Positions 32,930 to 44,599 of a stretch of DNA of 64,000 nt are shown piece by piece. How positions within the stretch are numbered: the first letter of the stretch is position 1; each line of letters begins with the position of its first letter. The notes below the pieces were generated by a model. The model saw only the letters and a list, made by a program, of their open reading frames with translations, was not told where the DNA came from and did not search any database. The position numbers and the translations under genes are program-made. Origin of the DNA: Papilionanthe hookeriana x Papilionanthe teres (lineage: Eukaryota > Streptophyta > Magnoliopsida > Asparagales > Orchidaceae); assembly GCA_022702705.1 (NCBI GenBank), contig CM040430.1, positions 19,353,310 to 19,417,309 on the forward strand, given 5' to 3'.

Positions 32930-34056
32930 CATTTAATTACATACTGTATCTTTAAAGTACGTAGGTATGGCGGGAGCAATCTAGTCTGTACATAAATATG
33001 GTCCACAAGGCCCATGAGTATGGCCAGACGACTATTAGGTTGAGCAGCTCCTAGGTTGGGGCGGCTATTAAGTGGGCTATTGATAGAACGAGTGACTGTC
33101 GGCCCAGTAGACTATTTGCGCAGGATTCACGCCTACTTTGCTGGTACTGCGAGATTCGCCTTTACTCACTAGGTCTATCCAAGTTTGATAACTATAGGTT
33201 TGTCCAAGCTGTCTGGTTCGATAGGTTCTTCAAGAGTAATCTATTCATTATCCATTTGAGACTCATCACCTTCTCGGTATGTGGACTGGCCAGCTGAGCA
33301 CGAGGTTTTGGGCTTTCCCTCGGAAAACCCCACAAGGCCACATCACCTCATCTACCATCCCTAAGATGTCTCCGACTTGTTTTTGATATACATATTCTTA
33401 CAGACCTCGGTTATGTAATCTTTTGCATTTATTTGGATCTTCCGTGGGCTTCTCCACTATCCACTAAGTTGAATTATTCTCTGCTTCTATTGTCACTAAT
33501 GGCGGGTAGTATTGGTTCGTATAATGCCTAGTCTATTGATGACCATATATTCAAATATCAATTTTCTTCTTCTTGTCTTTTTGGTGAATATTCGTTAACT
33601 TCTTTGATTACTGGATACAAATTTGGAGGAATTTTTCATCCTCTCTGTTTTGTACTTTTTTATTCTGAATTATTCTCTATAATTCATTCTGTTGTCTTTT
33701 GCCTGATTTTAATGGATTTGGACAATGATACTTAATTAATTTGCTTAATATTCAGGGAGCCATAAATATAAAATTTTATTTGCGAAAGTCCAAGATCTTG
33801 TATATATATATGCCGTCTGTGCGTTCCCAACACAAAAAGAGGGGGGGCAATTACATACAGACCACCCTAATCTTATGATTTATAAATCAACCACCTTTTT
33901 CATACCATTTTCAAATTCTTACTCAAATATCAAAACTCGTGGTAAAACCCCAATCTATATTTTTCTTTTTTATCAAGTTCTCTTTAGTACGATCATGACA
34001 TGTGTAAATACACCGATTCGGTTCAGTAGTTCAAAGAAATCACCTTGATGATTAAT
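32930..34056. other. intergenic DNA, no gene seen
   Basis: No supported ORF. Bases 33840-33866 hold one of the CATTTACATACATACC-type repeats (G7 run, then CAATTACATACAGACCACCC). Confidence 0.45.
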
Positions 34057-34330
34057 TTAAAAATATCCATGTTTAAATGATATGCATGTAATTATCCTAA
34101 AAGAAATTTTCATATAACTACAAATATGTGAAAGTTTTACCTGTAGTGGTTGAAGGCGGAATCTGGTCTTTGCACGCAATGTTTCTTCCAGTGGAGGACT
34201 GTCATATCCAGAAAAGGATATAACAGGTTTTTTCCAAGTTCCCTGACCATTTTCCATCAACGTTTTACTTGAATTTGGACGGCACTATAGCTTTCAACTT
34301 GGAATCCACAAATGGAACCAAATATAAAGT
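34057..34330 (-). pseudogene. exon-like segment of an unrecognised gene
   Basis: The minus strand codes ENGQGTWKKPVISFSGYD, then SPPLEETLRAKTRFRLQPLQ, and then a perfect 5' splice site CTACAG|GTAAAA at 34143-34144. Codon use and the residue mix look like a real protein, unlike the TE debris around it. A second frame just upstream gives VPFVDSKLKAIVPSKFK, hinting at a frameshift between two parts of one exon. No neighbouring exons are found. It may be a fragment of a host gene left by rearrangement, or captured by a transposon. I do not recognise the protein. Confidence 0.35.
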
Positions 34331-34396
34331 TTTCATAATAATTTTGGAAGTTGTTGACAGATTTTTTATGACCATGGAGATTTTTATTGCAATAAA

Positions 34397-34640
34397 ACGG
34401 GGCATTTGTATACATACCACCCAATATTTACATGTCAAACATTAAAAAAAAAAAATTATTTTGTTACATTAAAAACATTCAAATCTTTCATATCATATAA
34501 AAATATCATCATTTTAATTTTTAAAAAGTGAAATAGAAATTGTCATGCATAGGTAACATATCATGTATATAAAAATTAAAATTTAGGTGCTATATATGTA
34601 AATGCATTGGAATTGAGCAGCATGTACATACATCTTCCTT
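34397..34640. repeat. CATTTACATACATACC-type dispersed repeat
   Basis: It starts GGGGCATTTGTATACATACC and contains TTAGGTGCTATATATGTAAATGCA; the last part carries CATGTACATACATC. Related strings occur at 33840-33866, 35327-35410 and 53190-53262 (reverse complement). Probably a short non-autonomous element; the ends are not firm. Confidence 0.5.
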
Positions 34641-35326
34641 AAAAAAGAAGAGAATTACATACACAACGTTGAAACATCGTTTTGTTGAAAGCCAAACAAA
34701 TGGATTTCCACAATCAAATTGTTAAGAATTTGATTAAAATGACAAATAAGAGTTCTTATCTAGATTTTTTATGTTCGAGTGAGAATTTGAAATAAAATGG
34801 AAGAAAGTGCTAAATTTATAAATAATAATGTTTCGAGTGCTAAAGAAAATAACATTGAATCAATCTTTAAAAATTCGTATAAATGGATTAGTTTATTATA
34901 AAATTTCTAAAAAGATTCTTCCAAATTGGAGTGGATGAATTTTGCAGTGACATGAAATTGAGCACTGATCAACCGCATGCATGTGCTGTTGCTGTTTATT
35001 TATGCACTATGTTTGGGTTATAATTCTAATTTGCCTTTTGCCTAGAAAAGTTATCCTAGTCATTAATAAAATAAAGATTTTTATGATTTTAATACGCTCT
35101 TATTTTAAGGCTTCAATTTGCAATTCTCTTCCTTATGTTAAGGGGTGATGACAAAATGATTTCTAGTTTATTATTTTGGTTCAAATTTGATCAAATATTG
35201 CTTGTAATCAAGAAAGATCAAACCTATTTTCTTTCACTCTAGCTTTTAGCATTAACTTATATAAAAAACAATTTATAGCATTTCAGGCAACTAATTTTTG
35301 CATGTAAGTGATGATTTTCTAAAAGG

Positions 35327-35410
35327 GGCATTTACATACATACCACAGAATTCTTTCGCATTTACATATCTAATATCTAATATTTACATGCATACCACTC
35401 AAATCATTAA
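35327..35410. repeat. CATTTACATACATACC-type dispersed repeat
   Basis: AGGGGCATTTACATACATACCAC is followed by two short tandem units CATTTACATATCTAATATCTAATA and ATTTACATGCATACCACTC. It shares these words with 53190-53262. Confidence 0.5.
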
Positions 35411-36098
35411 ATCACATAAAAATATCATAACCATCGCCTACTTATTAAAAACCATGTGAATATGCCTGACTGGAATTATGTTGGGGTTGTAAACAATTGC
35501 TAATAATATCAATAGAGAAACACACAATTTGTATTCAGATTTTTTTCGGAAAGTTGTAGTATTAATGTCAATGCATCATTAGCAAACTCCAGAGGTAATT
35601 AAAATTTTAACAAAAATCAACGTGCTTGTTAAAATTCTAACTCTATAAGAAAAACAAATATTCATGTATAGCCAAATTCGCCAAGATAGGATTCAATAAG
35701 TGGCGAGCAGCTTCAAAATTAATCAGTTTTATAGGTTAGTCTGGGTAATAACTTCAGCAGATAAGCTTAGCTCATCAAGGTAGTTGATCAATTTGGCTAG
35801 ACTAAGTCTCGAGCAAACTTGGTCAATCTATTGGGCCAAATAATTTGAAATTCTACGAGCCAATTTGGTCAATCCATTGGGCCAATTAAATGACAAGTAG
35901 GTTTGACTTCATCAGGTAGGCCAACGCCTAAGAGATTGTCGAATGGAAAAGCAGTCAGACAACTCATTCCACTATTTATAAAATTATTTTAAACAATGTA
36001 AATTTACTGGCCATTTGAGACAGCGGCACGGCTTGCCACTGTTTTTTTCATTGTTTGAATAAATCATTTTCGTGGCGTTTCATTAAACACGACACAAT
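35411..36098. other. intergenic DNA, possible LTR scrap, no gene seen
   Basis: Bases 35480-35600 (GTTGGGGTTGTAAACAATTG...AGAGAAACACACAATTTGTATTCAGATTTTTTTCGG) recall the LTR edge of plant Copia elements, but I could find no partner. Bases 35760-35900 hold two similar segments (GGTCAATCTATTGGGCCAA and GGTCAATCCATTGGGCCAA). Confidence 0.4.
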
Positions 36099-36104
36099 TT
36101 GCAC

Positions 36105-36400
36105 TATATATATCGTTGCAAGTTAACGCATGTTGTTTGCATTTCATTGAAGATATATCACTCACATTGCCCATCCCCCCCCCCCCCCCCCTCACTATCA
36201 TCTTTGCGCTATGCTCTATCAAGCAAAGCTCTCTTCCCTAACTCAAGCTCTTCACTCTCATTGTGCCAGCATTTCCACGTTGGTACCTTCGACAATTGCT
36301 CTTATTATCTCTCCGCCCCAGTTGATCTTGAGGTATATTTGGTTTTCGAACTCCCCTCTATACTTGGATTGATCTTGGGTTGTTTTTTGTGATTTTGTAA
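36105..36400 (+). other. possible promoter and first exon of the Myb/SANT relic
   Basis: ACTATATATA near 36104-36113 is TATA-like. An open frame from ATG at 36210 codes MLYQAKLSSLTQALHSHCAS and continues to a possible splice donor TTGAG|GTATAT at 36332. Sequence 36340-37640 is T/G-rich as in plant introns. This fits a gene start for the Myb/SANT relic downstream, but no homology supports it. Confidence 0.25.
36175..36191. repeat. C17 homopolymer
   Basis: A 17-base run of C just upstream of the exon-like segment at 36210-36332. Confidence 0.95.
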
Positions 36401-37659
36401 TATCATATGCTTATGTAGCTTTTGATTTTGAAAATTTTCATGGCTTGGATTTTGAATTTTCATCGACATTTTTTTGGAGCTCTCAGCCCTAAAATTTTTC
36501 ATTCATTTGTCATTAGTTTGGAGCCCTCTGTGGACATCCATAAGTAGTTTTCCATGATGTCTCATCTTCTTTTTGTTTCTCTATTTTGGGATGGATTTGG
36601 TGTTGGTTTGTTATTTGTAAGAAGTTATCCTTTTTGTGATTGGTGTTGTTGGTTTTCAGAGGTTGGAAATGTATATGGATGTGGTGGTCTCTATCGATGT
36701 TAGTTTATTTTTTAGAGAAGTTAAACTTCAATTGTTTTTCTCTCTGGATACTTTACCACCCAAGAACACATGATACTTCTTTGTTATTTAATTTGTTGTG
36801 TAGTGCATTGGTGTTGGGTTGTGGTGGCATTGCTGAGACATGATTTTAGACTAGCTTAAATGTTGTTGTCTTTACACAAAGCATTATTTTTAGAGCTTCA
36901 TGTTATGGTGCTTTTATTGTGTGGCATGATGTTGAGAGTGTGGTTTAGAGTAGGAATCTTTTGTGAATTCAATATTTAGCTTCTTAGGATGGAGAAATTA
37001 CTCTTTATTTATACATAAATTGTGGCAGTGTCTTTGTTGTTGTGGATTGTTGTTGGAGTATGGTGCATTGTCTCCCTCATCTTGTGAATTCACTATTTAG
37101 TTGTTTGGGTTTTCTTAGGATAACAGAAATATGCATGTGAATTCATTGTTGGTTTGGAGCTCTCCTTTATGCTTCAGCTATTGTTTTCTCTGAATTGTGG
37201 CCTTGTGTCAATTCTCTTATGAAATCAATGTTTAGCATCATGAGGTAAATATTTAGAGTTTTCTTAAAGAAATCAGAAGTGATCCTGTTTCTAAATAAAG
37301 CCTTGGATTTCATAGCTTCATCTTGTTATATCAGCATAAAATAGAAACATCAACATAGTTCGCACTAGAAATATTAAATGTATGCTGATATGTTGATTAC
37401 TTTCTTAGGGATTAATTTCTCTTTGGTCTTTTCCTCTCTCTGCCATTTTCATAGAGTATATATGTTGATTACTTTTATGGGTGATTGAGTGGGTGGTTCG
37501 TGGTAGTTGAATTTATTGGTATCTTTTTGTGGGACTAATTAATACATATGCTAAATCATTTCAAATTAAGTTCAATGAGTAATCAACATATAACCTATAG
37601 TAATTAATTTTATTCTGATTATGCTTTGTAATCTATTTTTATTTTGCTCTCATCAAAAA
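36401..37659. other. T/G-rich, intron-like stretch, no exon seen
   Basis: T- and G-rich on the plus strand with many TTGTGG and GTTGTTG words. The ORF at 36640-36843 has no recognisable motif. It could be an intron or 5' region of the relic at 37660-38210. Confidence 0.4.
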
Positions 37660-38210
37660 GTGGTTCAAATGGGCAAAATAAGAGATAATGGTGTATCTCT
37701 AATGTGGAAAAGAGATATAAAGATGATATTTTGTGACCTATGTTTAAAAGAAGCTCAGTAGGGTAATAGGCCCGCAATATTTTTCAATAAAGAGATGTGG
37801 CATAACACCATTAATAAATTTAAAGAAAAGACTAAATGTAATTATGATAGGATGCAACTAAAAAAAAATGGGATCAATTAAAGAGTGACTGATAATTGTG
37901 GAATGAATTAAAGTGGGAAGCTACTGGTCTTGGTTGAGATCACATAAGGTGTACTATTGATACACCAGACAATGGTGAAAGAAAGATTATAGGTGAAATT
38001 ATACTTTTCAATTAGAAAATTCCACAAGTTTATGTTAAGCAATGCTATAAATTAATATTTCTTATTTTGACATCACTTGTAGTTGATACATCAGACAATG
38101 GTGAAAGAAAGATTATAGGTGAAATTATACTTTTCAATTAGAAAATTCCACAAGTTTTTGTTAAGCAATGCTATAAATTAATATTTCTTATTTTGATCAC
38201 TTATAGGTCA
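37660..38210 (+). pseudogene. Myb/SANT-like domain protein relic
   Basis: With stops it reads MWKRDIKMIFCDLCLKEAQ, then GNRPAIFFNKEMWHNTINKF, KEKTKCNYDRMQLKKKWDQL and K.DW.LWNELKWEATGLG. The last part is CTIDTPDNGERKI. This matches the plant Myb/SANT-like DNA-binding domain (W...FC.LC..E...GNRPG.HFNK.GW..L..KF.EKTG..Y...QLKNKWD.LK..W..W..L), about 95 residues. Such proteins bind DNA; many are linked with PIF/Harbinger transposons or with host regulators. At least three stops interrupt it. The exon end is duplicated in tandem (next entry). It could be a host pseudogene or part of a DNA transposon. Confidence 0.72.
37957..38205 (+). repeat. 126-bp tandem duplication
   Basis: Two almost identical head-to-tail units start TTGATACA(C/T)CAGACAATGG (37957 and 38083). 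I count only a few differences in about 115 aligned bases (for example GTTTATG against GTTTTTG), so the duplication is much younger than the decay of the domain it copies. Confidence 0.88.
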
Positions 38211-38500
38211 TGTCAAATGCGAAAAAATTGAACTTTAGTTGCATTGATCTAGAGTAAGAGAAAGTTAGACCAAAATGTTCATTGGGGTCATTTCCTCCAA
38301 TGATATACTTGGACCCAAGTCAAAGACTGAGCTTTGATGTATATGAACCTGAAATTTTTGAGCAGATAGTTAGATTAAGTGAAGGACCCCGAACCCACAT
38401 TGAACATGTTGACTCTAGTCATACAAAATGTCCATCATCTTTGCATCCAAGAGGGAAAACGAAGAGTAAAGATGACAAAGTATTCTTTTGAAAAAAGATT
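38211..38500 (+). other. short ORF region, not recognised
   Basis: An open frame at 38282-38491 codes 69 residues beginning MGSFPPMIYLDPSQRLSFDV. It follows the Myb/SANT relic by about 75 bases and could be its continuation in another exon, since related proteins have a longer C-terminal part. I cannot support this further. Confidence 0.3.
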
Positions 38501-40437
38501 TCCTAGCATTGATTTCAACATTTCTAATTAAAATCATTTAATAGTTCCCTTGGAAGTACTTGATTACCTTGCAGAAGAGTTATTATTACTAAACTATTAT
38601 GGTAGAATGCTCTATTTATGATTATTTCTAGCCATCCAGATAAAACACAAAACCATAAGTGAAAAATAATGTAAATTAGCAGATGTGGAGCTTTTATCTT
38701 TCCAAATAAGTAAGATGCTGCTCAAAGTTAAGGAAGGAGACCATGAGATGCCAAAGCATGACCCAAAGATATCCCAAACCTTCTATGTAAATGAGCAGCC
38801 ATAGAATAAATGATTAATAGACTCAGCTTCCTTCTTACAGAAATAACAGCATGAAGCCAGTTTCAACCCTTTAAGCTTATGTATATCATCAATAGGTAGC
38901 AGCATATGAAAATATCTCCAAAGGAAGAAAGTAACAGAGGGAGGAAGAAATATATGCCAGATAACAGAACTCTACCTTATGGAAGGGAAATTATGCATAT
39001 GAGAATAAAGTAACTTCATGACAGAGGTTAGATTATGGAACTTCCAATGGGCAGTATCCCTTTTCTCAGTATTAATAGGGATTCTAGCAATAGCAAGGGC
39101 AGCATTACCAACCAATGAAACCAGATGATTCATATTCCAATTGTCATCAGTCCAACATTCCTTGATAAGTAGATCACCCTCAATTAATTAGTTGGAAGTA
39201 GGTGAACAGCTAGGGACCCCGCAATTATCATTCCAAAAGAATATGTTACCTTCCCCCACATCCCAGAAGATAAATTGGGAGGCAATGGTCCTAGCTTGAA
39301 TAATGGCCTTCCAGATTTTGGAATCACCTACCTTCCAGTTAACATTAGAGGGATGTATGTGCCTACAATATTTATAATTCATAAATTGGGCCCATAATGA
39401 ATCTTCGACTCTAAATTTAAACCAAAGCTTGCACATATTAATATCAGTTATCTGCTGCAAAGTTTTAAAACCCAGACCCCCTGAAGAGGTAGGCTTACAA
39501 GCCAAATTCCATTTAGCCCAAATTTTAGGAGAACTAGTACCCTTCCACAAGAACTTGTTAAAAAGCACCTCCAAGGTTTTCTACGTACTTTTATTTTTAT
39601 TTGATATCTTGCATAGTATATAGAGGTAAGATGAAAAACACTTTTAAGTAAAGTAAGCCTACCACCATTAGAGAGAAAAGAATTTATCCAATCATGGATC
39701 CTAGCTTTTATTTTATCAACTATCTCATCCATCTGAGTTTGCTTCCTTTTACCTTTAAGGAGATTAACACCAAGATATTTGAGAAGGAGCTTAGCAATCT
39801 TACACCCCATGAAGTGGGAAGCTCAAAGTTGAGTATTATGCAGCACCTGCTTTCCAAAATATAAGTTACATTTGGATAAGTTAAAACTTAAGCTAGATGT
39901 ATTCTAAAAATTTCTCAACAATTGAACAACCTTTTTAATAGCAATTTTGCTTGCATTTGCAAATAATATGGAATCATTAGCATAAGTAAGGTGATTCACC
40001 AGAATCTTAGACTTATGAGAATATTGAATGTAAGAGTGTTGTAATTGAAGCTTATTCACAATCCTAGAGAGGTAGTCAAAAGCAATAAAGAAAATATAAG
40101 GTGAGAGAGGGTCTCCTTGTTTAATTCTTCTATAAGTTGAAAAGTAACCATAGGATTTACCATTTATCATCACACTATAATGGTTATGCTCCAGCCATCT
40201 AGTAATTATGGAGCAGAAAGCAGGAGAGAAACCTTTAGCCTGCAAAATGTTAATAATAAACTCCCAACTGATGGTATTAAATGCCTTTTTAATGTCTAAC
40301 TTAAACACCATGTTGTCCCCTGCACTTTTTATCAAGATCTTCAATCAGTTCCTAAGCCAGTAGTATATTATCACAGATCTCTCTCCCTTGGATGAAAGCA
40401 GTTTGATTTGGGAGATGATCTTATGAAGATGAGGTTG
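38500..40437 (-). mobile_element. L1-type LINE, 3' half (RT to zf-RVT)
   Basis: This is the downstream half of a minus-strand LINE whose 5' part lies at 51888-52875. It enters at the retroelement junction (40437) within the RT domain, at PNQTAFIQGREICDNILLA. It continues through the palm, the thumb, and the zinc-binding C-terminus (VTFFLWRYFHMLLPIDDIHK, LASCCYFCKKEAESINHL). The 3' end is near 38500; no clear poly(A) tail or target duplication is visible. Confidence 0.85.
38600..40437 (-). pseudogene. LINE ORF2 fragment: reverse transcriptase and zf-RVT
   Basis: ORF2 of L1-type LINEs copies LINE RNA into DNA at the target. The open stretch 40344-39904 has VFKLDIKKAFNTISW (the first catalytic Asp in KLDIKKAF), NGKSYGYFSTYRRIKQGDPL and SPYIFF, then LTYANDSILFAN. 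The usual YADD box is YAND (39973-39984), so one catalytic Asp is replaced. Open stretches 39810-39448 and 39574-39188 follow in other frames (KYLGVNLLKGKRKQ, INSFLSNGGRLTLLKSVFHL, FNKFLWKG, GGLGFKTLQQIT). The C-terminal zf-RVT has CCYFCKKE and HLFYGCSF. Frame changes at each junction show decay. N-terminal RT, and all of the endonuclease, are missing from the locus. Confidence 0.85.
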
Positions 40438-42343
40438 TGATGTGGCATTTTTATATGCAAGAATTTATGAACCCAGATTTATATGTTTATAATGATTTTG
40501 TAAAGTCACAATTTCAAACGCAAGTATACGTATCGCTCAAGTAATACAGGGCTCTAATGGAGTCTCGTTTATCGATCCCGCAGGAAAGCGAGTTAAGAGG
40601 TTATTAGTCAAATTCTAGTATACTATTATCAAATTTTTCATTAGAAGGTCGATATAAGTGGTGTTTTATCTAACGACTACTCATAAAGGTAGATGATTAC
40701 ATGTAATGATAATAACTATTCCTAAATGCAAATATTACTTCTAAGGATAACCTTTCTAGATGAGTTGGTTTGGTGAATTTTGAGATAATAAAATCCACTA
40801 TTCTTATGTAGTGAATTAGATAATGTAAAGGAATGAGATGCATTAAATATTGTATGTGCCAAATAGGAAAAATCCTATTCTTTACCCTCTTTCGAGTAAA
40901 TAAAGAACATTGGCTAATCCCATGTTTAGTCGCTAAATCTGTGGTTAGGCTGGGAGGATACTGGCTCTCACTCCAAAGCTCCCACTTCCCTTTGTCTGAA
41001 GGCTAACTCTCGCTTTAGCTACCAAACACTAGGACCAAATTGGGGATTTTAATCTGTCACCCTAAAATCTCCAATTCCACACCCATCAAACCAAATTTCC
41101 CTATTTATTTGCACTCAACCCACATGAACTACGTAACTCATTCATGGACAATGAATGTGGTTCCACTTTGTTGAGAATTACACCACCCTTTTGGGACAAT
41201 GCAATTACAATGAATTTTAACAATACAATGGGCCCTTATTGTAATGTAAATGAATTGCAAGTAAAAACAATCACATTTATAATTAAATTCAATTCTAACA
41301 TGCCTCACAATATTCTAAACATGAATCCTACTCATTGCAAAAGAAAAGTAAAATGAAAACAATGGAATAATCTTCTTATGCCACTATTTTAAAATATGAA
41401 GAAAGAGTACGAGAAAGAAATCACAAATCACGAAGAAAACAAAATAGAAAACTTCATTTCAAAGAAAATCCACAAAATAAGTGTTTACATATTCATAAGA
41501 TAATGAAGAACACAATACTTAGCTTTTTCCCCTTGAAAGAAAGATGAAAATCTCTCCCATAAAGTCTCCCTCTGATCTATGCAATGCTAGTACAAACCCT
41601 TACAAATGCTCTCAAAACCCCCTCACCAATCTCTCCAAAAAGGTAGAAATCTATATTTCTACTCCTATTCTAAGATCTCTATGCATTCTCCACATTTTTC
41701 CTAACATCTCCCTCCTCTTTTCTGACTTAAAATCGGTCTTTTAAAGTGTAGGGACGAAGTTTGAAGAGTTGCCACAATAAACCTTTTAAAAGCATCCAAA
41801 TACGTTGAATCTCGGCCCTAACCGTCCAAAATTGCGTCCAAATTGTTTGGGTGAGGTCCGGCGCCCTGTCGGGCACTGTCTAGCTCTGTTTTCCACATAT
41901 TTTCATCATTTTTTGTCTTCTGGCGTGTTCTGACGTTGGATAGACGCTGTCTGGCGTTGGTACTGTGCAGCTCCACCATTTTTGCTCCATTTGGCTCCGT
42001 TTTAGCTCCAATTCACCCTGTTTCAGTTGCGTTGTGTTCCTAAAAGATAGCCCTACAAAATAAGCATAAAAATAAACTTTCTTTAAAGTGTTATCTCATT
42101 TAAAAATATGCAAGAAGTGTAAAAAGATTAAACAAAGAAAGATTTAATAAAATGTGTCTGGCTAAAATTTACTTTCTTGCTCGTTTTTGCTCCAAACTGC
42201 ACCATTTTTGCTTCTTTTTTTCCAAAAGCCATTTCTTACACCTAAAAACAAAAAACATAAAAAATATCTTCCTTTAAAATGCAATGTCATTTAAATTAAG
42301 CATAAAAATTATATAAAAAATTACACATTTTTTAGGCGTATCA
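40438..42343 (-). repeat. 3' LTR of chimeric element (TR-GAG-like family)
   Basis: Alignable through its length with 20600-22477 and 27102-28966, but more diverged from these than they are from each other. It starts TGATACGCC rather than TGAAAATT. The conserved LTR block is at 40915-41030. Confidence 0.85.
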
Positions 42344-42358
42344 AGATCCCCCTAACTT
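42344..42358 (-). other. PPT of chimeric element
   Basis: The minus strand reads AAGTTAGGGGGATCT directly before TGATACGCC. It is closer to the tract of the autonomous element (AAGTTTGGGGGATT) than to the one at 22480. Confidence 0.8.
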
Positions 42359-42359
42359 A

Positions 42360-44453
42360 ACTATTACTTATCCTCAAGTAACACTATAACTTTAAAAATC
42401 AAATATGTTGACTTTTGATCGTGGGTTTCAATAGAGTTCCTATAATTTCATCTCAGAAATATTATATTATAACAGAGGAGAAATTCTAGCAAATCAACCT
42501 AGGACTAGAGTGTAAGAATATCTCATATTCAACTTAGGAATCCTGATTTTCTATTTACTTCAAAAGTTATTAAAACTTTTCAAACTAAAAATTCAAACAA
42601 AGTATAAAAATAGAATTTAAGCACCTTACCTATACCCATTTGACCAATTCTTTTTGAAATAAAATAAGCTTAAGATTATTTTTAAGTCTTTTCATTTAAA
42701 AAGATTCAAGTGAAACCAATTTTTAATTAGGCTTCTCCTCATATATTTTCTTTTTACTTTTCTTTTCTATTCTTTTCTCTTTTTCTTTTTTTTTCTTTTT
42801 CTTTTTCTTTCTTTCAGGATCATTTTCAAAGTCTTTTTTTCTCTTTTTTATGTGAGGATTACTATATCTGGATATGCCTTTAATGATTTTGAATTTCACT
42901 ATCCCATTTCTAAAGTTCAAAACTCAAAACTTTCCCTCACTTTTTAAAAATGTAAGTATTAGTTTGAAAAATGTTTCAATAAAGGCTCGATTCTCAATAA
43001 GTATAAATCTAAGAATCTTAGTTTTTCAAATAATCAACTCCTTTCTACCATAAATAGGAAAATCATTTTCCTAATGTTTCCTACAAAATATCTTAACCTT
43101 AGAACAGTTTCATCACATTAGATTTCAACTAAGTTATTTTACTAACATTCCTAAAATCAAAATTATAATAACCTAAAGCTAACACCACATGCCACAAGTC
43201 ATTTTAAAAGTGATATCAAATTAAATACATGCTACTCAGGACAAATAAAGTTTAGTTTTAAAAAAATTTTCTTCCACTCCCAAACTTGAATTTTAAATAT
43301 TTTGCAATTAATTCCATAAAATGTAGCTTGAAGAAAAAGTAAATGTTGAATCTACTTACTACTACAACATCCTATCAAATACATATACATGTTTAATCAA
43401 GATAGAATGATTGTAGGAGATGGTTAATCTAACCTAAAACATACTTGCAATAATATTAAACTTAAAGGAAGTATTCTTACTTTAAAATTTTATTTTTCTT
43501 CCAATCTTCAAACTTAATTTTTAACATATATAGCATTTAGTACAAAATATATAAGCAGGAATAAAAAGAGTTTAGAAATTCTATCTACCACAAATGTCTA
43601 TAAAAAATCTATAAGTATTAATCAGGACAGAACAGTATGCAGCAGAATGTCAATCTAAACTAAGCATGCTAGAATGAAATTCGCTAAATAAAAGCTTAGT
43701 TAGCACAACATGTATCAGTATGGGAATATAAAAATGTTCTTTAAGTCTTATATAAAATTGTAACACAAACACAAAAATACATAATAAATGAGGTCAATTC
43801 TTTCATTAACTCATCACATCTCACAACTTACCTACAATTTCTAACGGAAACACTACACTTAATAAATCATTTACTTTTTAAATGATTTAATATATTATAA
43901 TCATAAATATAAGATTATCCTTAATATATTGGTTTATGTGCACCAATCTCAGGCATCATCTAATCCCCTCAATTAAGCACCTCTAATAGTTATAAATCGT
44001 AGTGTAAGATCATCCTAATGTTATTCATCAAAAAGGTTTATAACTCCTACCAAATGAAAACAAAGTTAGAGAAAGGAAGTAACAAAATTGAGATAGAACT
44101 GTCATTGGTCAAATTCATGATATTTCTTATAAAACTTAAGTTAGAGTAAGACCCGAGTAGTAGTGAACTCGTCAATCCAACTACTACAAGAGAACATGCA
44201 AGTCTAACCATAATAAAAAGTTAAGGAATCATCTCCCTCATGACACACAAAGATCAAATTAAACTACTAAGAATCCAAACATCTACCAATCAATAATCGA
44301 ACTTATCAATCTATAATGACACATAAAGATCAACTCAATCGCAAACATTCACCGATCATTAATTAAACTGATCAATCCACACTAAAGCAAACATAATACA
44401 ACACTAACAATCATGACTCCCAAGCATACTAAATCAAAGCACCCTGATAAGTA
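42360..44453 (-). other. noncoding 3' region of chimeric element (TR-GAG-like)
   Basis: Homologous to 22493-24549 over two kilobases, including the purine-rich tract (42735-42870 on the minus strand) that gives an artefactual Lys-rich ORF. Confidence 0.72.
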
Positions 44454-44490
44454 TGGGTTGCCTCCCATAAAGCGCTTGGTTTTAATATCG
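44454..44490 (-). other. conserved Athila post-pol motif, copy 3
   Basis: The plus strand reads TATGGGTTGCCTCCCATAAA, then GCGCTTGGTTTTAATAT, the reverse complement of the motif at 63881-63920. Confidence 0.8.
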
Positions 44491-44599
44491 TGGGCACGAA
44501 AAATGATTCATCCTGGATCAAAATTCCAATTAAGTAATCATTGATAAATCGCCCAATCTTATTCAGATCCAGGGGTTCCTACAAAATCATCAAATTTTA

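Noticed and set aside
42723..42920. Lys-rich ORF
   Set aside because: It reads the purine-rich tract of the retroelement 3' region.
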